Below are positions 18,565 through 26,640 of a DNA stretch of 33,632 nt, piece by piece. The position numbers and the translations under genes were made by a program. The stretch is from an uncultured Acidobacteriota bacterium (lineage in GTDB: Bacteria; Acidobacteriota; Vicinamibacteria; Vicinamibacterales; CAVVIG01), in contig CADEDC010000031.1 of NCBI GenBank assembly GCA_902825985.1, forward strand, positions 1 through 33,632. Direction: 5' to 3'. The notes beneath the pieces were generated by a model. That model saw only the letters and a list, made by a program, of their open reading frames with translations. It was not told where the DNA came from and searched no databases. How positions within the stretch are numbered: the stretch's first letter is position 1; every line of letters starts with the position of its first letter.

Positions 18565-19659
18565 TTGGACAACGTCACGCACACGCTGTTCGGCGCGACG
18601 TTGGGGCGCGCCGTCTTTCACCGGGCCGGCCGCGGGGCGACCGCAGCGATCGTGCTGGCCTCGAATGCCCCGGATGCCGACATCGTGATGACGGCCACCG
18701 GCGCGCTGAACTATCTCACCTGGCATCGCGGTCCGACGCACGGTCCGCTCGGCGTCATCGGACTCGCGGTGGTCGCTGCGGCTCTCGTCTGGGGCTGGCA
18801 GCGCGTCTACGACGTCGCCCGGCGCGCCGAACACGCCTCGTTTCCCACCCTGCTGCTCGCCGCCGGCACCGGTCTGGTCGCACACGTGCTGATGGATTTT
18901 CCGACGTCATACGGGACCCGCCTGCTGAGCCCCTTCAACTGGGATTGGTACGCCGTCGACCTGATGCCGATCATCGATCTCTACCTGCTCGCGGTGCTCA
19001 CCGGCGGCCTGATCCTGGGCGCGCGACGTCCCGCGGTGCGGCGCCAGGCCGCGTTCGTCGTCATCGCGTTCACGATGCTGAACTACACCATGCGGGCGGC
19101 CGCCCATCAATGGGCGCTGGCGGCGGCGCCCGCGGTCCTCGCGCCGCTGCTCCCGCCACCGTGCGACGACGCGGTCCCGCCAGCCCTGCTCAGCCGCTGG
19201 CCGGTCGACGGCTTCGCCGACCATCGGGCGCGCGGCGCCACCCGATGCCTCATCGAGCTGGCGGCCGTCCCAACCTTCTTGTCCCCGTTCCGCTGGCAAA
19301 TCATCGCGCGCATCAGCGATTCGTATCAGACAGTCGGCCTGAACCTGTTGCGCGACGTCGGGCATCCCGCGGACGCGCTCGACGCGCCATGGCGGACCGC
19401 GCGCCATCATCCCGATCAGTGGACGCCGGCCGTCCTCACCGCCGCCGAGACCGAGCTCGGCCGCGTCTTTCTTGGCTTCTCGCGTTTCCCGGCGACGAGT
19501 TCGATGCTGAATGACGATGACTCGTCGACGGTGCACTGGGTCGATCTTCGGTTCGCCAACACGCCGGGCGGCCGCCCCGGTTCGCCTCGCGGCATGTTCT
19601 CGGCGCTCGTCGTCCTGGCCCCGGACGGCCGGGTCCGGACGATGCGGCTGGGAGGATAG
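18565..19659 (+). CDS. YdjM-type inner-membrane metal-dependent hydrolase
   Basis: 364-aa membrane protein of the YdjM/DUF457 class, annotated as membrane-bound metal-dependent hydrolases with unknown substrates. The start MDNVTHTLFGATLGRA is the family hallmark and justifies the TTG start at 18565. Conserved polar motifs follow: NAPDADI near 35-41, WHRGPTHGPLG near 53-63 and HVLMDFPTSYGTRLLSPFNW near 105-125, which together supply His and Asp metal-ligand candidates. About four to six transmembrane segments lie between residues 60 and 210; the last 150 residues are soluble and probably periplasmic. No ribosome-binding site is at usable distance. The next gene starts 7 bases after its stop. 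Confidence 0.83.
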   Translation: MDNVTHTLFGATLGRAVFHRAGRGATAAIVLASNAPDADIVMTATGALNYLTWHRGPTHGPLGVIGLAVVAAALVWGWQRVYDVARRAEHASFPTLLLAAGTGLVAHVLMDFPTSYGTRLLSPFNWDWYAVDLMPIIDLYLLAVLTGGLILGARRPAVRRQAAFVVIAFTMLNYTMRAAAHQWALAAAPAVLAPLLPPPCDDAVPPALLSRWPVDGFADHRARGATRCLIELAAVPTFLSPFRWQIIARISDSYQTVGLNLLRDVGHPADALDAPWRTARHHPDQWTPAVLTAAETELGRVFLGFSRFPATSSMLNDDDSSTVHWVDLRFANTPGGRPGSPRGMFSALVVLAPDGRVRTMRLGG

Positions 19660-19666
19660 GGACTCC

Positions 19667-20086
19667 ATGCTGAACGTGCGCCCGATAGCCGCCGCGCCCG
19701 GCCTCCGCTGCCTGACGATCGTGGCGCTGCTGGTGTGCGCGGCCGCGGCCACCGTCCCCGGCCTGCGCGCGCAGCAGGCGCGGTCCGCATCCGCCGCGCC
19801 AGCCCTGGCGGCGCCGCAGCCTGGCAACACGGGTGGCGAGAACGAAACCGGTCCGTATGACGTGGTCGCGAACTGGCCGACACCGTGGTCGGCCGCCGGT
19901 TACATCTGGGGCTCGCAGCCGGGCATCCTCCCGGGCGCCTGGTGGGAACTGCACCAGTTTTCCGTGGACAGCGGTGGCAACTTCTACGGCGCCGACAGCT
20001 TCAACGGCCGGTCGCAGAAGTTCAGACCGCGTGCCGGAGTGGACAGGTCGCTGCTCGTCGGGGCGATGGACGGCGCGGCGCCGTAG
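19667..20086 (+). pseudogene. Internally deleted NHL-repeat / peptidyl-amidating-lyase-like gene
   Basis: 139 aa with a signal peptide (about 1-35) and GGAGG 11 bases before the ATG. GENETGPYDVVANWPTPW (residues 57-74) looks like the mature N-terminus of acidobacterial NHL-propeller proteins related to peptidyl-hydroxyglycine amidating lyase. GYIWGSQPGILPGAWWELHQFSV and NGRSQKFRPRAGVDRSLLVGA (79-133) look like the C-terminal blade of the same family. The intervening propeller, roughly 250-300 residues in full-length members as I recall them, is missing, and the two ends join in frame near residue 75. It could be a genomic deletion remnant, an assembly collapse, or a genuine short secreted protein. 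Confidence 0.6.
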
Positions 20087-20128
20087 CCCACGGCGACGCC
20101 TGTCCCGTGCGACGGAGCCGCACCCCGC

Positions 20129-20854
20129 TCAGCAGCCGCGCGAGTAGAACCAGACCGTCAGCTCGCCAGACACCGCGTGGGCACGGACCCAGCCGCCCGA
20201 GGTGACGGGCGGGTCGCCCCCGGTGTCGCACGGCGACGTCTCGAGGATGTCGACGTGAATCCAGATGTCACCGGAGGCCCGTCGCACCTCGGTGACGCGA
20301 ACCGGCCGTTCGGAGAGGTCGCTCCGCACGTCACCCCGCAGGAGTCCACCCGCCGAGGCGGCCAGTCGGCCGTCCCACTCCTCCGTCAAATAGGTCAGCT
20401 TGCCGGTGAGGAGACGGTCGAGGCCGAGGAACTCCGAACGCCGCGGCGCCTGCAGCCACGCCGCCCCATCGGTCAGCCGGATCTTGTACCAGTGTTGCTG
20501 GCGATCGACGACGATCGCCGCCGGGTTCTCGTAGTCGAACTCGCGCGTCGGCAGCGGGTCCACGGTCGGTCGTCCGTTCCGATGCACGTTCACGGACAGC
20601 CCGTCGCAGCCGCCGGCATGGAGCGTCCACGGCGTGTCGACCTTGATCGATCCGACGACCGCCCCGGTGGCTGGTGCGGAGAACAGCCGGATTTCATCCG
20701 GCGACGTCTGGTCGCATGGTCCTTCGCCGAACACCGTCGGCAGGGTCAGGAGGCCGAGCACCCGCTCCTGTGCGGACGCCTCGCCAGGCGCCCGAAGCGC
20801 GCAGGTCATCAGCATGAGCGCACCGAGCGCTCGAAATGCACGGGCTGTCAGCAT
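20129..20854 (-). CDS. Secreted protein with SH3-like repeats, unknown function
   Basis: 241 aa with a signal peptide ending near EASAQ (about residue 29). Two segments look like bacterial SH3-type beta units: EIRLFSAPATGAVVGSI leading to WYKIRLTDGAAWLQAP, and PVRVTEVRRASGDIWIHVDI leading to GGWVRAHAVSGELTVWFYSRGC. Four cysteines (CDQ, GGCDG, SPCDTG and the terminal Cys) could form disulfides in the periplasm. No catalytic motif is evident. The ATG at 20854 lies 12 bases after TAGAAT and has no Shine-Dalgarno sequence. It converges with the deleted NHL gene, 42 bases away. Confidence 0.7.
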   Translation of the reverse strand: MLTARAFRALGALMLMTCALRAPGEASAQERVLGLLTLPTVFGEGPCDQTSPDEIRLFSAPATGAVVGSIKVDTPWTLHAGGCDGLSVNVHRNGRPTVDPLPTREFDYENPAAIVVDRQQHWYKIRLTDGAAWLQAPRRSEFLGLDRLLTGKLTYLTEEWDGRLAASAGGLLRGDVRSDLSERPVRVTEVRRASGDIWIHVDILETSPCDTGGDPPVTSGGWVRAHAVSGELTVWFYSRGC

Positions 20855-20866
20855 CGGCTTGCAGCG

Positions 20867-20872
20867 ATTCTA
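20867..20872 (-). promoter_or_regulatory. -10-like hexamer TAGAAT
   Basis: Minus strand, 12 bases before the ATG at 20854; predicted leader about 5 bases; no Shine-Dalgarno sequence and no clear -35. Confidence 0.35.
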
Positions 20873-20917
20873 CCGTCACGACTGGGCGCCCACGGCCACG
20901 TGATCGGAGCCGCACCG

Positions 20918-20965
20918 GACGGCCGTCTGGCCGGATCCAAGAATCGGAACGCGGCGGCCGCCGCG
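20918..20965 (-). other. GC-rich palindromes in the 20855-21016 gap
   Basis: The 162-base gap below the 21017-21505 gene holds GACGGCCGTC (20918-20927) and the perfect 16-base palindrome CGCGGCGGCCGCCGCG (20950-20965). They could help end transcription of the two-gene unit above, but no U-tract follows and GC-rich DNA makes such palindromes by chance. Confidence 0.3.
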
Positions 20966-21016
20966 GCCCGGCGTCCGGGTCGTCCCTGAGAAGCCGTTCG
21001 GGTGCCGGCGCGGGCG

Positions 21017-21505
21017 CTACGTGCGCCAGCGTCCCACTTCGACGAACTGGCGGACGGCCGGGTCGAACTGCCAGCACACCGCCTGCGTGCTCTCGACAAA
21101 CGCGCAGACCACGGTCCCGTCCCAGCGCGCGGCGAGCTGGCCGGTGATGCCGTCGGATGCCTTGATGGCGGCGCTCAGTTCGTCGGCCCGTTCGCGCGGA
21201 TAGCACGACAGATCGACGTCACCGCCGTAGGGCGACAACGGCGTGACGGTGCCGTCCTGACCGAGGACCAGATATCGTCCACCGCCATCGACGGACTTCA
21301 CGGCGACGGCGTACATCCGCGGATGCCCGGCCCGTGGATCGACCGGGCACCAGCGCACCACCGCCGGCCCGATTCCGGCCGCGTCGGCGAGCGCGCGCAT
21401 CTCAGGCGACTGCAATTGCGCCGCGGCAGACCCGGCGAGCATCAGGGCGAGCGCGCACAGCGGCGCCAGTCGTCGCGCCGGACGGTCCGGCTCACTGCGT
21501 CGCAT
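21017..21505 (-). CDS. Small secreted protein of unknown function
   Basis: 162 aa. An N-terminal basic stretch (MRRSEPDRPARR) and hydrophobic core (LAPLCALALMLAGSAAAQ) make a signal peptide cut near residue 30. The mature part has four cysteines (VRWCPVD, DLSCYPRE, VVCAFVE, AVCWQFD), an even number suited to two disulfides, and mixed alpha/beta character (MYAVAVKSVDGGGRYLVLGQDG). I recognise no family. Its ATG lies 14 bases inside the end of the upstream membrane-protein gene, so the two are co-transcribed and probably translationally coupled. Confidence 0.65.
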   Translation of the reverse strand: MRRSEPDRPARRLAPLCALALMLAGSAAAQLQSPEMRALADAAGIGPAVVRWCPVDPRAGHPRMYAVAVKSVDGGGRYLVLGQDGTVTPLSPYGGDVDLSCYPRERADELSAAIKASDGITGQLAARWDGTVVCAFVESTQAVCWQFDPAVRQFVEVGRWRT

Positions 21506-21917
21506 TGTTCCCCCGCTGATAGGCGCGCCGGCTGTCCGGCAAGATGAGCAGCGTCAGCGCGATCGTCAAGAGCACGATCGACGCCGCCGCGACCATGGCA
21601 AACCCTGGCGGCATGGCGGCACCGCCCGGCACCAGGGGGTCGGGAGACGCCAGTACGCCGAGTAGCCCGAGCACCGCCCACGACGCCGTGAGGCTGATGC
21701 CGAGCCACCAGGCCCAACGGTCGTGCCGCCACAGATGACGGATGAGGATCCCGACGACCGCCGCCCGCATCAGCGATCGGACATAGTCGCCGCCGCCCTT
21801 CCAGCCACTGGCCGCGAGCAGCACGGCGGGGTACGCCACCACGACCACGGCGTATGCCGCGAGCGCGTAGACCGCCCAGCGAACGGTAGGGGGGAGGGCC
21901 GCCGGCTCAGCGCTCAT
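21492..21917 (-). CDS. Small four-helix integral membrane protein, unknown function
   Basis: 141 aa with four hydrophobic segments: about 13-37 (VRWAVYALAAYAVVVVAYPA), 47-62, 70-90 (WWLGISLTASWAVLGLLGVL) and 103-124 (FAMVAAASIVLLTIALTLLI). A short basic tail (RRAYQRGNNATQ) follows. No functional motif is visible. TACAAT at 21931-21926 stands 8 bases before the ATG, placing the likely transcription start at the start codon, although GAGGAT in the gap could act weakly as a ribosome-binding site. It is first in a two-gene unit with the secreted protein at 21017. Confidence 0.68.
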   Translation of the reverse strand: MSAEPAALPPTVRWAVYALAAYAVVVVAYPAVLLAASGWKGGGDYVRSLMRAAVVGILIRHLWRHDRWAWWLGISLTASWAVLGLLGVLASPDPLVPGGAAMPPGFAMVAAASIVLLTIALTLLILPDSRRAYQRGNNATQ

Positions 21918-21925
21918 GCATCCTC

Positions 21926-21931
21926 ATTGTA
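21926..21931 (-). promoter_or_regulatory. -10 hexamer TACAAT before the membrane-protein gene
   Basis: A strong -10 match on the minus strand, 8 bases before the ATG at 21917, implying a leader of 0-2 bases. Confidence 0.45.
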
Positions 21932-21968
21932 GCGTGCGGACGCGGACTGCCAGCCGCTCGCGCCCGTC

Positions 21969-22868
21969 TCAGCGCGGCACCAGGGCGACCGCGCGACACC
22001 ATCCCGCACTGCCGCCCTTGATCTTGATCGGGAGACAGGACACGTAGAAGCCGTGCGGTCGTGGCAGCCGTTCGAGATTCGCGAGTTTCTCGATTTGGCA
22101 GTACTCCTTGGTCATCCCGGCAAAGTGCGCCGGCCACAGGTAGCGGCCGTCACCGGTGCGCCGGTAGTCGGCGATCTGCGCCGCGAACTCGCGATCCAGC
22201 GTCCATGCGTCGATGCCGATCATGTGGACGCCCTGATCGACCAGCCACAGCGTGCTGTCGCGGTCGAGTCCGGGCTGGCGGAAGTACTCGGGCGTGCCCC
22301 AGCGCGTCGCAGCCCCCGTATGAATGAGGACGATGTCGTCCGGCCGGATCGTGTACTCGACCGCGCGGAGCTGCCGCTCGAGATCGGCCACGGTGATGAC
22401 CTCGCCCGGCATGCGATGTCGCAGGTCGAGGACCACCGCCGGACCGAAGCACCACTCGAGCGGTACCTCGTCGATACGCCTGGCGGGCTTGCCGCCCGAC
22501 AGCGCTCCGTAGTGATACGGCGCATCGATGTGCGTCGCGGTGTGGCTGCCGACGGCGAGGTTCTCGACCGCCCAGCCGTGGCCGTTCGAGTAGACGAAGT
22601 CCTCGGCCTTCGCGCCGAAGGTGTCCATCATGCTCGCCAGGCCGCCCGCGGCGTGGGTGACGTACTCGATCTTCGGCTTGGTCCGCTCGCCCGGCGCATC
22701 GTGTTCGAGCCCGACGCTCAGGTCGATGAGCTGCAGCTGGTTGAGCCGAAGCTCGCCCGGCGGCACGGTCTGCGCACCAGCCGGCGACGCCAGCGCCAGG
22801 CCGGCACCGGTCGCCGCCGCGGCGCGCAGAAACGCCCGCCGGTCCGCCCTGGCGCGCAGCGTCGACAT
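21969..22868 (-). CDS. Tat-exported cyclase family (kynurenine-formamidase-like) metal hydrolase
   Basis: 299 aa. Export by the Tat pathway is indicated by RRAFLRA at residues 10-16 and a following hydrophobic stretch to about residue 33. The metal-binding signature is HTATHIDAPYH (109-119): His109, His113, Asp115 and His119, the cyclase/formamidase HxGTHxDxPxH pattern with Gly replaced by Ala. HTGAATRWG and IGIDAWTLD are further family segments. Members hydrolyse cyclic amides, lactones or N-formyl groups. It starts 4 bases after the PQQ dehydrogenase stop, so a hydrolase acting on the dehydrogenase product (for example a lactone) is a reasonable inference. Substrate unproven. Confidence 0.86.
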   Translation of the reverse strand: MSTLRARADRRAFLRAAAATGAGLALASPAGAQTVPPGELRLNQLQLIDLSVGLEHDAPGERTKPKIEYVTHAAGGLASMMDTFGAKAEDFVYSNGHGWAVENLAVGSHTATHIDAPYHYGALSGGKPARRIDEVPLEWCFGPAVVLDLRHRMPGEVITVADLERQLRAVEYTIRPDDIVLIHTGAATRWGTPEYFRQPGLDRDSTLWLVDQGVHMIGIDAWTLDREFAAQIADYRRTGDGRYLWPAHFAGMTKEYCQIEKLANLERLPRPHGFYVSCLPIKIKGGSAGWCRAVALVPR

Positions 22869-22872
22869 CTCG

Positions 22873-24864
22873 CTACTTGGCCGGCAAGGCGAACGCCATC
22901 AACTCGCCCGGGAAGACGGCACCGCTGACCCCGAGGACGATGTACTGCCGTCCGTTCCACATGTAGGTCATCGGTGAACCGGTCTGGGCGCCCGGCATGT
23001 ACACCGCACCGGCTTCCCGGCCGGTGGCCTTGTCGTAGGCGCGCAGCATCGCACCGCGAAGCCCGTTCGGCGCCGTGAACGCGCCGCCCTCGCCCGAGAT
23101 CACCAGCGTCTTCGTCGTGAGAATGCCGATGCCGCCGGAACTGCCGCCCGCGCCGCCCTGACGGCCGGTGCGGGGGAGGTTCAGCCCCTTCAGCGCTGGA
23201 TGATTCTTCACCGTGTCGGGTGTCTCGCCATGGGCGACCTGCCAGGCGATCTCGCCCTTGTTCAAATCGATGGCGGTGATGCGTCCGTAGGGCGGCTTGA
23301 TCAGCGGCAGCCCGCGCACGCTCAGTCCGCCGCCGTCCTCGCCGCCACCGACGCTGATGTAGTTCATGTCCGATCGCTTGGCGTCGTTCACCATCGACAG
23401 CACGCGCAGCAGCGAGTGCGAGTAGACGTAGACCATGCCGGTTTCGGGATCGAGCGAGCCGCCCGGCCAGTTCGCGCCGTTCGGGATGTAGAGCGTGCCG
23501 ACCTTCCCTCCTTCGCCGCGTGCGATGGGCGGCGTGAACAGCGGCCCGATCTTGTACTGGCGCACGATCTTCAGCGCTTCCTCCTTGATTTCGGGCGTGA
23601 AGTCGACGACGTAGTCCTCGGAGAAGCCCTGGCGCTCGAAGGCCGGCGGCTTGGTCGGGAAGGGCTGCGTCGGCGCGTAGGTCTCGCCGGGCAGGGTGCC
23701 CCTCTCGACCGGGCGCTCCTCGATGGGCCAGACCGGCTTGCCGGTGACCCGATCGAAGACGAACAGGAAGCCCTGTTTGGTCGGCTGCGCAACCGCCTTG
23801 ACCGGCCGGCCGTCGACGGTGATGTCGGCGAGGATCGGCGCGCACGGTACGTCGTAGTCCCAGATCGGGTGGTGGACGAACTGGAAATGCCACAGTCGCT
23901 TGCCGGTCTGCAGTTCGACGGCCACGAGGCTCTCGGCAAACAGGTTGTCACCGGGGCGATGGCCGCCGAAGTAGTCGCCGGTGGGAATCTCGATCGGCAG
24001 GTAGGCGATGCCGAGCGCCTCGTCGATCGTCATCTGCGACCACAACCCGGTGTGGCCGGTGTACGACCACGAGTCGTTCAGCCAGGTCTCGTTGCCGAAC
24101 TCACCCGGCCGCGGGATCGTGTGGAAGATCCACAGCCGCTTGCCGGTCCTGGTGTCGTAGCCGCGGACGTATCCCTTCGGGTTCTCCTTGCTCCGCGGCG
24201 CCGAACCGGCGCGGTGCGCGGCACCGACGATGATGACGTTCTTCGCTACGATCGGCGCGCCGTTCCACGCGATGTCGGCGGTCTCGAGATCGAGCGGCTG
24301 ATCAGCGTCCTGACGCAGGTCGACGACGCCGTTCCTGCCGAAGTCGGCGAGCGGCCGCCCGGTCTTCGCGTCGAGGCCCACCAGCTGGTAACCGCTCGAC
24401 ACGTAGAAGATCCGCTCATCGCCCTGGCCGTCGGTCCAGTAGCCGACCCCGCGGCCCGACATGCGGCGCGTCGACACCTCGGCGCGCCGGCCCTCTTCGA
24501 GGCGGTGCATCCAGAGCATCTCGCCGGTATCGGCCTTGACCGCCACGGCGTTGCGGTGCTCACCCGCGGTGAAGTACAGCACACCGCCGATCATCAGGGG
24601 CGTCGTCTGCAGGTTGAAATCGGGACGGGCGCCGAGGTTCTCGGTCTTGAAGCGCCACGCCACTTCCAGCGTGCTGAAGTTCTGCGCGGTGATCTGGTCG
24701 AGCGGCGCGTAGCGCGTCGATCCGGTATCTCCGGCCCACGAGCGCCACTCTCCGTTGGTGGCCCCGCGTTGCGCCGCGGGCGACGTCGTGACCAGCGCCA
24801 GCGCGGCAGCCAGCGACGCGAGCCATACGCGCGTCCGTGACGAACTGCGTGTTCTTCGCCGCAT
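22873..24864 (-). CDS. PQQ-dependent dehydrogenase (membrane/periplasmic quinoprotein, GDH-like)
   Basis: 663 aa eight-bladed quinoprotein with a signal peptide (about 1-31, TTSPAAQ). It starts with EWRSWAGDTGSTRYAPLDQIT, the typical opening of quinoprotein glucose dehydrogenase-like enzymes, then QTTPLMIGGVLYFT, GKRLWIFHTIPRPGEFGNETW, ETGKRLWHFQFVHHPIWDYDVPC-type blades (here LQTGKRLWHFQFV), GANWPGGSLDPETGMVYV and a C-terminal MTYMWNGRQYIVL. There is no CXXCH, so electrons leave to another carrier. GAGGA sits 7 bases before the ATG at 24864. Substrate (sugar or alcohol) cannot be decided. The cyclase gene follows at once. Confidence 0.92.
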   Translation of the reverse strand: MRRRTRSSSRTRVWLASLAAALALVTTSPAAQRGATNGEWRSWAGDTGSTRYAPLDQITAQNFSTLEVAWRFKTENLGARPDFNLQTTPLMIGGVLYFTAGEHRNAVAVKADTGEMLWMHRLEEGRRAEVSTRRMSGRGVGYWTDGQGDERIFYVSSGYQLVGLDAKTGRPLADFGRNGVVDLRQDADQPLDLETADIAWNGAPIVAKNVIIVGAAHRAGSAPRSKENPKGYVRGYDTRTGKRLWIFHTIPRPGEFGNETWLNDSWSYTGHTGLWSQMTIDEALGIAYLPIEIPTGDYFGGHRPGDNLFAESLVAVELQTGKRLWHFQFVHHPIWDYDVPCAPILADITVDGRPVKAVAQPTKQGFLFVFDRVTGKPVWPIEERPVERGTLPGETYAPTQPFPTKPPAFERQGFSEDYVVDFTPEIKEEALKIVRQYKIGPLFTPPIARGEGGKVGTLYIPNGANWPGGSLDPETGMVYVYSHSLLRVLSMVNDAKRSDMNYISVGGGEDGGGLSVRGLPLIKPPYGRITAIDLNKGEIAWQVAHGETPDTVKNHPALKGLNLPRTGRQGGAGGSSGGIGILTTKTLVISGEGGAFTAPNGLRGAMLRAYDKATGREAGAVYMPGAQTGSPMTYMWNGRQYIVLGVSGAVFPGELMAFALPAK

Positions 24865-24962
24865 ATCGAGGTCCTCGTGGTCGGCGTGCCGCCCGATTGG
24901 GTTCAGTGGAGGGGAATGCTACAGCAGAACGGCGCGACGGCACGCCCTGGCGTGCGGCGAGC

Positions 24963-24992
24963 GGGGAGAGGTGCCCCCGGGCCACCTCCCCC
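24963..24992. terminator. Hairpin below the cytochrome c/PHM-like gene
   Basis: In the 175-base gap 24865-25039, GGGG-A-GAGGTG (24963-24973) pairs with CACCTC-CCCC (24983-24992): a 10-bp stem with one bulged A and a 9-base loop, starting 48 bases past the minus-strand stop at 25040. A second short dyad, GCACGCC-CT-GGCGTGC, lies next to it at about 24940-24955. No U-tract follows, so factor-independent termination is uncertain. Confidence 0.4.
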
Positions 24993-25039
24993 TTCTCGAT
25001 GTCGCAACCGGCCTGACGTGCCGGCCGGTCGGGCGCCGC

Positions 25040-26485
25040 CTACTGCTGCTGTTGCGTCCGCTGGCCGGCGGGCGTCTTGCCGCGCTTGGCAAGTTCCTTC
25101 CGGTATTGCGCCTCGCTCAGGAACGCGATGTCGGTCCAGCCGTGCCCCATCTCGTCCATCGTCCGGCTGCCCCACCCCCGCCAGTTGGTCGGATCGGGGT
25201 TGTTCTTATTGTTCGCGGTGTTGTCGTGGTACGAGATGGTGTGGAGGATGGTGCCCTTGGGGAACAGGTGTGGCGTCTTGTAGGTGTAGGTCACCTGCCA
25301 GTTCTGTTCGTAGCGGTTCGCATCGGTGAGGATTTCCCGGCGGCCGTCCGGATGAATCGCTTCGAGCACCATCCGCGACCCGAGGTAGTGCATGTGCGGC
25401 TGGAAACTGATGACCAGCGCGTGCTCCGGCAACGGCCAGAAGCGCTCGTGGGTCGCCACGGTGTTCGGCGGGATGCTCAGGGTCGTGGCCGAGTGCAGCG
25501 GATTCTCTTCGACGAGGAACCCGGTGGGCTGGGTGGGCTCGTTGATGTCGATCTTGTGACCGGCCTTCAGGATCACGTCCTCGACCTTCTCACGGCTCAA
25601 CTTCCACATGTTGCCGACGTCGGTGCGGATGCGGTGCGACGCCACGACGTACTCAGGCTTGTAGCCCTTCGGATAGAACTTGATCCCGACGCGCTCGATG
25701 TCCTGCTTCTCCTCGCCCATCGAGTGATAGTGGGGTGCGAAGCGGAACTTCGAACCAGCCTTGATCAACTTCGCCGTCCCGTCGGCGAAGATGTCGGCAT
25801 CGTTGCCCGGACCGTACTCGATGAGATCCATCTCGTCGTCGGTGTTCGAGCCCATGCCGAGGCCGAGTTCGTCACGATCCGAGCCGTCGGGCGCGCGTAC
25901 GTAGACGTGCGAGTGATGGACACAGCAGTTGGCCGTCGGAATCATCTGGACCCACTTCACGTAGCGGTCTTCGGTGATTTTCGGATCGACCACCTCGCTG
26001 GGCGTCGTGTCCGGGCCGGCGGCCGGAATCGTGAAGCCCTTCTCCATGCTGACGATCAGATCCGGCTCGCCGAACGCCCACTCGTCGGCAGCGCGAAACT
26101 GCAGCGGCGGCGGCGCGTCCTTCAGGTTGCCTTGCGGCGCGCCACCATCCACCCAGCGGCTGATCAACGCGATCTCCGTATCCGACAGCGACGGATCGTC
26201 CAGGTACTCGCCGATCGTCCGATCGATGTGCCACGGCGGCATCTGCCGCATCTGGACACGTGCCTTGATGGTGCGCACCCACGGCCGCACTTCCTGGTAC
26301 GTGATCAGCGACATCGGCGCCGACGAATTCGGCCGATGGCACTTCTGGCAGGATCGCTGGAGGATGGGGAGAATGTCCTTGGTGAACGTCGGCGTCGCAC
26401 CCTGCGCCGCGGCCGCCCGCGGGTTCAGAACCGTCGCAAGGGCCAAGAGGCCTGACGTCACGGCGAGACGGGCGAAACTAGTCAT
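25040..26485 (-). CDS. Cytochrome c plus PHM-like copper type II monooxygenase fusion
   Basis: About 481 aa, secreted (signal peptide to about residue 30, numbered from the GTG at 26491). A c-type haem site CQKCH (48-52) with a downstream MPPW forms the first domain. The second domain carries all copper ligands of peptidylglycine/dopamine monooxygenases: the CuH pair in CVHHSHV (His192, 193), a third His in APHYHSMG (254 or 256), the CuM pair in QPHMH (His366, 368) and the CuM methionine in TMDEMG (Met448). The enzyme class would hydroxylate C-H bonds; the fused haem could deliver electrons in place of ascorbate. Starts at 26491, 26488 and 26485 are possible; 26485 has the best spacing to GAGAGG. 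Family strong, substrate unknown. Confidence 0.86.
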   Translation of the reverse strand: MTSFARLAVTSGLLALATVLNPRAAAAQGATPTFTKDILPILQRSCQKCHRPNSSAPMSLITYQEVRPWVRTIKARVQMRQMPPWHIDRTIGEYLDDPSLSDTEIALISRWVDGGAPQGNLKDAPPPLQFRAADEWAFGEPDLIVSMEKGFTIPAAGPDTTPSEVVDPKITEDRYVKWVQMIPTANCCVHHSHVYVRAPDGSDRDELGLGMGSNTDDEMDLIEYGPGNDADIFADGTAKLIKAGSKFRFAPHYHSMGEEKQDIERVGIKFYPKGYKPEYVVASHRIRTDVGNMWKLSREKVEDVILKAGHKIDINEPTQPTGFLVEENPLHSATTLSIPPNTVATHERFWPLPEHALVISFQPHMHYLGSRMVLEAIHPDGRREILTDANRYEQNWQVTYTYKTPHLFPKGTILHTISYHDNTANNKNNPDPTNWRGWGSRTMDEMGHGWTDIAFLSEAQYRKELAKRGKTPAGQRTQQQQ

Positions 26486-26530
26486 CATCACCTCTCATGA
26501 CTCACCGATGACCCAGATTGGAAGGGTGCC

Positions 26531-26559
26531 AGTATACGCGCGGCCAGGAAAAGCCACAA
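26531..26559 (-). promoter_or_regulatory. Sigma70-type promoter of the cytochrome c/PHM gene
   Basis: Minus strand: -35 TTGTGG (26559-26554), exactly 17 bases, -10 TATACT (26536-26531). The leader would be about 35-40 bases and carries GAGAGG before the ATGs. This is one of the best promoters in the window and abuts an 18-base dyad. Confidence 0.6.
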
Positions 26560-26560
26560 T

Positions 26561-26578
26561 CTACCCAGAGTTGGGTAG
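26561..26578. promoter_or_regulatory. 18-bp perfect dyad, candidate operator in a divergent intergenic region
   Basis: CTACCCA-GAGT-TGGGTAG, two perfect 7-base half-sites around 4 bases. It lies one base upstream of the -35 of the minus-strand cytochrome c/PHM gene and 63 bases before the plus-strand gene at 26641. Such placement fits a dimeric transcription factor acting on both units. No regulator gene lies in the window. A second identical site was not found by eye. Confidence 0.55.
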
Positions 26579-26640
26579 CGCAAAGGGTGTAAGCCGGCGG
26601 CCCGGGTGTGCAAGAATGCCCCTCGCTCAGGAGGCAGCCC

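Noticed and set aside
23200..24840. 546-codon plus-strand frame
   Set aside because: Antisense to the PQQ dehydrogenase, which has clear family motifs throughout.
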